Shown: one piece after another, positions 14,462 to 20,028 of the stretch
Position numbering within the stretch: the first letter of the stretch is position 1
Layout: every line of letters begins with the position of its first letter
Source: a virus
DNA: 20,028 bases
Direction: 5' to 3' (one strand)
IMG/VR virus record: IMGVR_UViG_3300044858_000998
Span: 1 to 20,028 of that record
The notes under the pieces: model-generated
Seen by the model: only the letters and a program-made list of their open reading frames with translations
What the model was told of the DNA's origin: nothing
Database searches by the model: none
Program-made: the position numbers and the translations under genes

Positions 14462-16770
14462 TAGTTACTAAACACCTTCTTACCAGTAGTTTTCTCATAT
14501 TGCTTAATTGCATTGATTATCTCTTGGGCTGTCAATTTGCTTGTATTTGCTAGGTTAATGTTGTAGGTATTTCCAGCACCCTTTTCAATAACTCTAGACA
14601 ACTTGTCAATTGCATTTGTCAGTTGTGTCGTGTTTGCGCCATATAAATTCATGTTGGCAGCTTCGGCTGCAGATGTTCCGATGCCAGCAAGCTGGTTGCG
14701 TAGATCAAGGAACTCTTGCAAACGGCCTGAGCTTAGAAGGCCACGGGCAGCCGTTGCACCAGAGATTGGGTCCATGCCAAGTAGCTGATCAATAAGACTC
14801 TGATCTGCGCCCTGCTCCTGCAGCTTCTTGATGTCATCTGCAAAAGTAGCAGCTGCATCCCTAATACGCTGCATCTGGCGGATAACTCGGTTAACATCGA
14901 ACACAGCGAATGCGCCGTTTGTAATAATTCCAAAACTTAGCTGAACAGCGTCACGGAAGTTTTCAGACGCATCTTGAATTCTTTGCTTAGAATCTTCAAG
15001 AGCTTCTTGAAGCTTGGTTACAACATTTGTAACTTTCTTTCTAAACAGTTCAATGCCAGCATTTACTTTATCGCCTTCAGTTTTACCAGTTCCAGATGGA
15101 GTCTTATATGCATCAGCATCTTTTGTAATTTTCCATTTGTAACCAGTCCAAGTTCTGGTGTACCACTGGTTTCCATCACGCCAGTTAATAAACTTTTCCG
15201 AGTAGCCTGGCTGTAGCGGACCAGATGGGCGACGATCAGTTGTTGGCGAGGCTGGAATAGTTTGAGCTCCAGCAGTAAAGTTTGTAGTAATTACGTCGAT
15301 GTAATTTCTTATTCTTCTGTTATCTAGAGCATCTAGGTCATTTTTGTAATCTCTAACAGTGTCAATTGCAGCACCAGTTGTAGATCTAATTGCACCAGCA
15401 ACTCTATTTGCAGCAGAGGTTGTTGTCTTTGCTACTTCGTCTGCTGATTTACCTAAATTAGCCCAGTCTTTGATAACATCATCTACTGCGGTGCCAATGT
15501 TCTTTGCAATTCCCTGTAGGGCTTTCCCTGGATTAAGAATGTTTTGTATTGCAATTTTTGCTGTATCCAGCGTCTTTGTAAATGGAACAAAGAAGGATAA
15601 TGCAATACCTAAATTCTTTCCAATCCCCTGCAGAAGCTCGCCAAGTATTCGCATCAAATCTGCAAATCCACTTATTGGCTGTTCGCCTTGTCTAAATATA
15701 TCAATCCAGCCAAATAGACCAACTGCCAGGCCGTTTAAAACTGCAAGCAGTCCTTTACCAAGTTCTCCGATTGCGCCAAGCAGTTCTATGAATGGGCCTA
15801 TTTTTTGTTCTAGCTGAACAAAAGAATTTCCTGCAGTTGCAGTTCCATTTAAGAAATCAGTAAGATCTGTCAGCAGGGTAATCAGCTTTGTTCCAAAGTT
15901 TTGTGCTGAAGTACCAGTTGTTTCAAAAGCTTGTCTTAATCTCTCGCCAATTGCTGATGCAAGATCCTGGAAAACTGTGATGTTCTGTCTAATGAATTGA
16001 ACAACAGCATTAATGGCTGGTGCAAATCCTTGGCCAATGGAAGCCTGAGCATCTGTAAAAGTTGCTCGCAAAATTCTAAGTCCGTTTGCAAGAGATCCAG
16101 ATGTGTTTGCAAAGTCGCCAGAAGTCTTGGAAGTCTCTTCAAGCAGCAGTCTGTAGCGAGCTTGAACTTTCTGAGTATTAGTTAGCTCTTTGCCAACTTC
16201 AGCAATTCCACGCTCATAAGCAAATGTTTTAACTGCCGTGTCATTCAGAATAATACCGAAGCGCTTTAGCGGCTCGCTCTCGCCAGAAAGACCAGATCGG
16301 AATACTCGCAGAGCTTCAGAAACTTCAATGTTGTAAACAGATGCAAAGTCGGCACCACGTTGTGCCAGCTCTTCAATTACAGAAGCTACGTCTCCGCCTG
16401 GGCCGACAATCTCGTCAGTAAATGCCGAGAAGGTTACAGCGGCCTGGTTAAATTCTGCTCTAGCAATACCAAAAGATGTTGCAGAGTTTTCGCCTATGGC
16501 AAGAACAGCATCGGCTGCCGCGCCGAATGACACTCTGACCGCATTTATGGATTCTTCCAGGTTACTAGCCTGGGTAACGGCAGACTCGATGCTGTTCTTC
16601 AGTGCATTGAAAGAGATGCCGACACCGATCGCTGCAAATGCAGTGTTGATGCTTCTAGAGATCTTGCGAGCACTGTTCTGCAGTCCCTGTAACTGCTTAG
16701 TAGCGCCCTTAGTTGCCTTGGTTAAATTTCTATATTCACCAAGGATATTGACTTCTAGATTTAGTGCCAT
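14461..16770 (-). CDS. Tape measure protein
   Basis: A 769-residue protein that sets tail length and is ejected ahead of the DNA. The N-terminus (about 20-260) has the TP901-type course: a helical start, AFAAIGVGISFNALKNSIES, FGAAADAVLAIGEN, FSAFTDEIVGPGGDVASVIE, and so on. Hydrophobic stretches at about 325-350 and 375-395 may insert into the host membrane. The rest is long helix with coiled-coil character (KVTNVVTKLQEALEDSKQRI near 590). By the usual rule of about 1.5 angstrom per residue the tail would be near 115 nm. It starts directly after the frameshifted chaperone stop (TAA 16771-16773, ATG 16768-16770). No transglycosylase or peptidase motif is seen. Confidence 0.93.
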   Translation of the reverse strand: MALNLEVNILGEYRNLTKATKGATKQLQGLQNSARKISRSINTAFAAIGVGISFNALKNSIESAVTQASNLEESINAVRVSFGAAADAVLAIGENSATSFGIARAEFNQAAVTFSAFTDEIVGPGGDVASVIEELAQRGADFASVYNIEVSEALRVFRSGLSGESEPLKRFGIILNDTAVKTFAYERGIAEVGKELTNTQKVQARYRLLLEETSKTSGDFANTSGSLANGLRILRATFTDAQASIGQGFAPAINAVVQFIRQNITVFQDLASAIGERLRQAFETTGTSAQNFGTKLITLLTDLTDFLNGTATAGNSFVQLEQKIGPFIELLGAIGELGKGLLAVLNGLAVGLFGWIDIFRQGEQPISGFADLMRILGELLQGIGKNLGIALSFFVPFTKTLDTAKIAIQNILNPGKALQGIAKNIGTAVDDVIKDWANLGKSADEVAKTTTSAANRVAGAIRSTTGAAIDTVRDYKNDLDALDNRRIRNYIDVITTNFTAGAQTIPASPTTDRRPSGPLQPGYSEKFINWRDGNQWYTRTWTGYKWKITKDADAYKTPSGTGKTEGDKVNAGIELFRKKVTNVVTKLQEALEDSKQRIQDASENFRDAVQLSFGIITNGAFAVFDVNRVIRQMQRIRDAAATFADDIKKLQEQGADQSLIDQLLGMDPISGATAARGLLSSGRLQEFLDLRNQLAGIGTSAAEAANMNLYGANTTQLTNAIDKLSRVIEKGAGNTYNINLANTSKLTAQEIINAIKQYEKTTGKKVFSN

Positions 16771-17174
16771 TTAGATCAAATCTTCCAATGAGGTCGCCCC
16801 ACCCTGCTCATTTAGGGCTTCAATGAATGCCCCAAATTCGCGGAGCGAAAGCGAACGGTATTCAGAGGGCTGCATTTTTGTAGCGATACAAAATGTAGCC
16901 ATCCTTTTAGCGGCCTCTTTTGAGGTCGTTATTCTTTTGGGTCGGCGTCATCTCCGGCATTCAGAATACCCATTGCATCCTTGAATGAAAGCTTTGCTGC
17001 ATCTTCAAGGGTGAACATTGCATCTTCACGCTTTTTGATTACGAAAACCACAGCTTTTAGGCTCTTGCCTTTCAATGCTTTCTCGTCCATAAGTGCATCG
17101 ATTGGTGAGCCAGAAATCTGCTCAATAGTTTCCACTTCACCGATGGTGAGTGATTCAAAGTCGAACTTTGCCAT
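16771..17174 (-). CDS. Tail assembly chaperone, long form by -1 frameshift (gpGT type)
   Basis: A programmed -1 slip at CCCAAAA (16935-16941) during translation of the 81-residue chaperone gene gives a 134-residue fusion: codons 17174-16935, then 16935-16771 in the new frame. The added 54 residues begin RITTSKEAAK and contain MQPSEYRSLSLREFGAFIEA, the recognisable C-terminal domain of siphophage tail chaperones, and end at TAA 16771-16773, abutting the tape measure ATG. In lambda, gpG and gpGT hold the tape measure while the tail tube forms, and a fixed ratio of the two is required. There is no own ribosome binding site for the second frame, so frameshifting is the only reasonable source. Confidence 0.9.
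16929..17174 (-). CDS. Tail assembly chaperone, short form (gpG type)
   Basis: The unshifted product has 81 residues, acidic and helical (FDFESLTIGEVETIEQISGS, later TLEDAAKLSFKDAMGI), ending DPKE with TAA 16929-16931. Size and position between the tail tube genes and the tape measure are as in lambda gpG. Its stop lies one codon after the slippery site, so most ribosomes end here and a minority read on into the long form. It shares its start with the previous gene's stop region (overlap at 17174). Confidence 0.9.
   Translation of the reverse strand: MAKFDFESLTIGEVETIEQISGSPIDALMDEKALKGKSLKAVVFVIKKREDAMFTLEDAAKLSFKDAMGILNAGDDADPKE
16935..16941 (-). promoter_or_regulatory. Ribosomal -1 frameshift site CCCAAAA
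   Basis: In the zero frame the bases read C-CCA-AAA, an exact X-XXY-YYZ heptamer, one codon before the TAA of the short chaperone. Both tRNAs can re-pair after slipping back one base. A small CCTC/GAGG hairpin with an AAAA loop follows about 10 bases downstream. A stop codon close behind may also stimulate slipping. Confidence 0.9.
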
Positions 17175-17560
17175 TATTTTTTACCTCCGTATTTAGTAAT
17201 TAAGTTGCCTAAGTTCTCGAAGTATCTGGTGTAGATTTCTTCGATATTTAATTTTAGCGCCTTGCTGAAGAATGGATTCGGCAGAATGCCTCTTCTAAAC
17301 CAACCCCAGTGGATTGGATTAGCGTAAGGAACTCTTGCTCCACCAGCTCTTACAACAATTGCTCTTTGCTGTCTGGCAACTCTAATACTATCTCTGAGTT
17401 TGCCAGTTTTGACAGGCACCAGGGTGCGGGCTTCATCTGCTACAACCTGACCAGCTTCAAAGCCAGCCTGGCTGATTTCCTTTGCAGGAACGCCGATTAC
17501 TTTTAGTGCACGAACTGCTTCATTCAGCCCGCTTACCCTAATGCTGTCGGATTTAGCCAT
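17174..17560 (-). CDS. HK97 gp10-like tail/neck protein
   Basis: A 128-residue protein of the gp10-like family: VPVKTGKLRDSIRVARQ (about residues 48-64) and VPYANPIHWGWFRRGILPNP followed by FFSKAL (about 77-102) are its hallmark segments. Members take part in joining head and tail or in tail completion. In HK97-like phages the gene normally precedes the tail terminator and major tail protein; here it follows the major tail protein, directly before the chaperones. The start follows the tail protein stop after two bases. Confidence 0.85.
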   Translation of the reverse strand: MAKSDSIRVSGLNEAVRALKVIGVPAKEISQAGFEAGQVVADEARTLVPVKTGKLRDSIRVARQQRAIVVRAGGARVPYANPIHWGWFRRGILPNPFFSKALKLNIEEIYTRYFENLGNLITKYGGKK

Positions 17561-17562
17561 GA

Positions 17563-18003
17563 TTAGGCAGTTGCGTCTACCTCAACGCCCCAGTAGATGT
17601 CGCTAGCTGGGTTGTGGGTTGAGTTGTCAACCTCAAGCGCAACTGAGAACGAAGCAACTTCGCCAGCAGTTAGCGCTAGTGGAGGAAGCTCGCTGAATAC
17701 AACGGTTCCTTTGTAGTGAGGTTGTGCGCTTGATGGAGTTGCGTTTCCATAAGGCGCGATAGTGAAACCAGCCTCAGTACCGTAGTTGTCCCATAGGACA
17801 CGGTATAGAGATGTTGAGTCACCTGAGGTAATTCCCTCAAGGGTTAGAGTCCACTGCTTGCCGACCGATACCTCGCAAAAGGTACGGACGTCACCAGGGG
17901 CGTCACCCAATTCAAGGTTCACAGCAGTTGCGTCACAAGCGAAGTCGGTGCCACCGATCTTGAACACAATGTTCTGAGCCTTGATGCGTGTTGATGCAGC
18001 CAT
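17563..18003 (-). CDS. Major tail (tube) protein
   Basis: A 146-residue tail tube subunit, which stacks as hexameric rings around the tape measure. The fold is beta-rich: IKAQNIVFKIGGTDFACDAT, then a WTLTLEG strand (about 51-57), a hydrophobic LYRVLWDNYGTEAGFTIAPY segment, and TGEVASFSVALEV-like closing strands (TAGEVASFSVALEVDN here). These are the usual landmarks of short siphophage tube proteins. AGGAG with a 7-base spacer before the ATG at 18003 is the clearest ribosome binding site of the late block, in keeping with high expression. It lies between the terminator and the gp10-like protein. Confidence 0.88.
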   Translation of the reverse strand: MAASTRIKAQNIVFKIGGTDFACDATAVNLELGDAPGDVRTFCEVSVGKQWTLTLEGITSGDSTSLYRVLWDNYGTEAGFTIAPYGNATPSSAQPHYKGTVVFSELPPLALTAGEVASFSVALEVDNSTHNPASDIYWGVEVDATA

Positions 18004-18013
18004 TTTTTAGCTC

Positions 18014-18382
18014 CTAGATAGTTATTGTTATTTCTACAAAGACGTTAGTGCTGAGATACTCAGTGTTGTTAATCGCCAATGCAAATGGTTTGTCCACCCT
18101 CTGCAAAGCCGCATAAGCAGGCAATGCAAGGAGTGTTTGTTCGATTAGATCCTCCAACTTTTCAGTTGCAGTCTCGTTGGTTGCTGTTCCAGCAATCAGG
18201 ACTAATTCCAAAACCATTGTGTATTCGTGACCGAGGGTCTCAGGCACAAGGAATGGTGATCCTGAATTGATGACAACGACAGGCGGAATTACTCGCTCAG
18301 GAATGTACTCGTAGCAGTCCAGATCCGCTGCAATTAATGCATCGCGGAACTGTTCCTTAGCAGTAGTAATTTCGTTTGCCAT
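18014..18382 (-). CDS. Probable tail terminator/minor tail protein
   Basis: A 122-residue protein placed between the head-tail adaptor and the tail tube gene. It has the alternating course of tail terminators: an N-terminal helix (AKEQFRDALIAADLDCYEYI), a strand with PPVVVINSGSPFLV, a strand MVLELVLIAG, a long helix (ATEKLEDLIEQTLLALPAYA) and a final amphipathic strand (TNVFVEITITI). Such proteins cap the tube and join it to the head. Assignment is by shape and position and could equally be a head-closure protein. Its ATG overlaps the adaptor stop as TAATG. Confidence 0.7.
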   Translation of the reverse strand: MANEITTAKEQFRDALIAADLDCYEYIPERVIPPVVVINSGSPFLVPETLGHEYTMVLELVLIAGTATNETATEKLEDLIEQTLLALPAYAALQRVDKPFALAINNTEYLSTNVFVEITITI

Positions 18383-18684
18383 TAGAGTGCGGGCCTCACA
18401 AATGGCAACAGAAGCGGGTAAACCGCATTCATCGGGTCCTTTGCAATTCGGACAGGGTTGCCGTCCAAGCTTGCAAATTGAGCCACGCCGTTAGGTGCAG
18501 AGCGACGGTGGAACAACTCAGAAGCAGCAGTCAGAATTGCCTGGTCCTTTATGTTGGCAGGCACAGCAGCTGTCTTGATGTAATTGTTCACCAAAAGCGT
18601 TGCTGAAGATAGGCAGCCTTCAATGTAGGAGCCTTCTTCTTTAGTTCCGACGTAGTCCTGTAGTTGTTCTACCGTTACGCTCAT
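18382..18684 (-). CDS. Head-tail adaptor (gp6-like)
   Basis: A 100-residue mainly helical protein of the HK97 gp6/connector type, which forms the ring below the portal. EQLQDYVGTKEEGSYIEGCL and the later AILTAASELFHRRSAPNGVA are typical of the family, as is the C-terminal DPMNAVYPLLLPFV. It begins 12 bases after the capsid gene, behind GGAGC. This is the complete copy; its first 30 codons recur at 1-90 because of the terminal overlap. Confidence 0.85.
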   Translation of the reverse strand: MSVTVEQLQDYVGTKEEGSYIEGCLSSATLLVNNYIKTAAVPANIKDQAILTAASELFHRRSAPNGVAQFASLDGNPVRIAKDPMNAVYPLLLPFVRPAL

Positions 18685-20028
18685 TTTTTGCTCCTATTAG
18701 GCTACGACTGGAACCAAAGCCTCTGGAGCTTCGGTAGCGATTGCACCGTACTGGTATACGGAGAAGTCGCGGCTTAGGTTGATGATGTTGTCGTCGGTTA
18801 GAGACACAACTGGAGCGGTGTATAGACGCATTGCGTTCGAGTTAACGAATGCTGCGCTTCCGTTTCTCAGTGCGGTGTCGCAAGCAACAGTTAGACCAGC
18901 GAAAGAACCACTAAGAGCTAGTGGGTTTACCTGACCAACAGTGTTTACTCCGCTGTTTCCAGTTACGATTAGCAATGGACGACCGTCAGCGCCTTCAAGC
19001 TTCATAAGGGACTTGAATACGTCCTTAGAAACTGCAAGAGCGTCGATTGACCAACCATTGGTCTGGAACTTGTCAGCAGCCTCAACGATTGCATCTAGCC
19101 ACTTGTCGTAAGTACCAGAAACTAGAGCAGCATTAAGGTCAATAACCTTTGAGCCACCAGCAGCAACGTGTGCGTCGTACTGGGTGTTGAATGCAGTGCG
19201 GACATATCCGTTCAGGTTGTTTGCTACTGCAACTGCCATTGCACGCATGTGTGCATCAAGGAAGTTAACAGATGAGCGCTCAATTGCCTGGCGGCTTAGA
19301 GTGGTGTAGCCACCGAAGGTCTTGACAGCGGCAGTGTCAGTGGTGAGTACAACCTGACCGTAAGTTAGGTCGTCACCTTCAGACTCCTGCTCATCAACTA
19401 CAACAGAGTTGCTCGATAGCTTTGCGAACTCTAGAGTGTTGCCAGTTGCAGGCAGAACACCAGTAGAGATCAGACCACGAACACCGATTGGGCTGTCAAC
19501 AATGCGAGTTAGGTCACCAATGAAGGTGTTTAGCATTACAGAGTTGTCAGTGGTGTTTCCGGCGTATGTACGAATGGTGCTCTCGTCTCCAGCTACGATG
19601 GCCTTTAGGACCTCTCCAGCGGAGCGAGTGTCAGCTGCAGGTGCCGAAGAAGCAACAGCGAAGCCCGACTCAACGAGACGGCGCAACTCAGCTACATCCT
19701 CCTGAACACTCTGCACGTCGAACTCGACGTTAGTTCTTGATTCCATAGGAATCTCCTTTATTTCAGTAGGGGTTTCGTCCTCGCGGACTTCTTGGATTGT
19801 TGCTCCAGCATATGCTGGAAACGGCACAACGCTGACTTCCCTGAGGGATACAGCTTTGCGAATCACTGTCGATCCGTCGCGCTCGCTTTCGAGCGGAACA
19901 AAACCAACAGAGAATTTGTTTAGGACGCCATCCTTTAGCAGGGTGCGTACTTCATTTCCACGAGCAGTGTCACTGATTCGAGCAGTGATAACAAAGCCCT
20001 CCTCAGAGTCACGGCCTTCGATTAATTT
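18595..20028. repeat. Terminal overlap, second copy
   Basis: Duplicate of bases 1-1434. The four differences all lie in its last 144 bases and are transitions at third codon positions that leave the protein unchanged: Ser AGT/AGC, Ile ATT/ATC, Gly GGT/GGC and Lys AAG/AAA. This looks like reads from a sister strain at the contig end. Confidence 0.93.
18697..20028 (-). CDS. Protease-capsid fusion, second copy, lacking the first 64 codons
   Basis: Residues 65-507 of the protein at 103-1626, cut off by the window end. The natural start would lie at 20220, beyond the window. A GTG near 19866 only looks like a start and is codon 119. The internal capsid start is at 19744-19746. It is the same gene as the first copy, differing by four silent bases. 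Confidence 0.92.
   Translation of the reverse strand, partial: KLIEGRDSEEGFVITARISDTARGNEVRTLLKDGVLNKFSVGFVPLESERDGSTVIRKAVSLREVSVVPFPAYAGATIQEVREDETPTEIKEIPMESRTNVEFDVQSVQEDVAELRRLVESGFAVASSAPAADTRSAGEVLKAIVAGDESTIRTYAGNTTDNSVMLNTFIGDLTRIVDSPIGVRGLISTGVLPATGNTLEFAKLSSNSVVVDEQESEGDDLTYGQVVLTTDTAAVKTFGGYTTLSRQAIERSSVNFLDAHMRAMAVAVANNLNGYVRTAFNTQYDAHVAAGGSKVIDLNAALVSGTYDKWLDAIVEAADKFQTNGWSIDALAVSKDVFKSLMKLEGADGRPLLIVTGNSGVNTVGQVNPLALSGSFAGLTVACDTALRNGSAAFVNSNAMRLYTAPVVSLTDDNIINLSRDFSVYQYGAIATEAPEALVPVVA

Noticed and set aside
14461-16770. Peptidoglycan hydrolase hidden in the tape measure
   Set aside because: No lysozyme, transglycosylase or peptidase motif could be seen. The sequence is helix, hydrophobic segments and linkers.
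1-20028. Physical long terminal repeats of a linear virion genome
   Set aside because: Both ends fall inside head genes and the silent differences cluster at one contig end, which fits an assembly overlap of a circular sequence better.

Overview
The window is one complete, very small tailed-phage genome (siphovirus type, HK97-like head) with its start repeated at the end. Bases 1-1434 and 18595-20028 are the same sequence apart from four silent differences, so the genome closes into a circle of 18,594 bp, cut inside the head genes. All supportable genes lie on the minus strand and are tightly packed, often with TAATG stop/start overlaps. The host is probably an actinobacterium. The grounds are the moderate GC content, the fusion of prohead protease to capsid (from memory also seen in some small actinophages), the HNH-terminase pairing and two perfect LexA boxes of the actinobacterial/Bacillus type. 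The host assignment is inference.

Layout, read in the direction of transcription (right to left). An early block starts from a promoter near 7665-7692. It encodes a large primase-polymerase/RepA-type helicase (7642-5618), an array of nine GTGTTACA-like repeats (5469-5611) that looks like an iteron origin, an HNH endonuclease (5456-5070), a three-arm hairpin that looks like an attenuator (5001-5039), a 44-residue membrane peptide (4981-4847) and a packaging-type HNH nuclease (4857-4570). A 129-bp intergenic region follows (4441-4569). It holds two copies of the SOS/LexA operator and a GC-rich block that may be the packaging (cos) site.

The late block then runs: probable small terminase subunit, large terminase, portal, protease-capsid fusion with a strong internal start for the capsid alone, and, across the circle join, head-tail adaptor, tail terminator, major tail protein, gp10-like protein, tail chaperones made through a -1 frameshift at CCCAAAA, tape measure, a 1017-residue tail-tip/hub protein, a small coiled-coil membrane protein, a disordered 63-residue protein, a 132-residue tail accessory protein, an 848-residue collagen-like fibre and a 50-residue protein. 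A strong intrinsic terminator (7731-7774) closes this block just before the early promoter.

The main point of interest is what is absent. I recognise no integrase, excisionase, phage repressor, endolysin or classical holin, and the genome is complete. Together with iterons, a RepA-like helicase and LexA operators in front of the packaging and structural genes, this suggests a phage that persists as an extrachromosomal element and uses the host SOS repressor as its lysogeny switch. That is a hypothesis to test, not a demonstrated function. Genes not visible in routine ORF calling and described here are the 50-residue and 44-residue proteins, the frameshifted chaperone and the separate capsid start.
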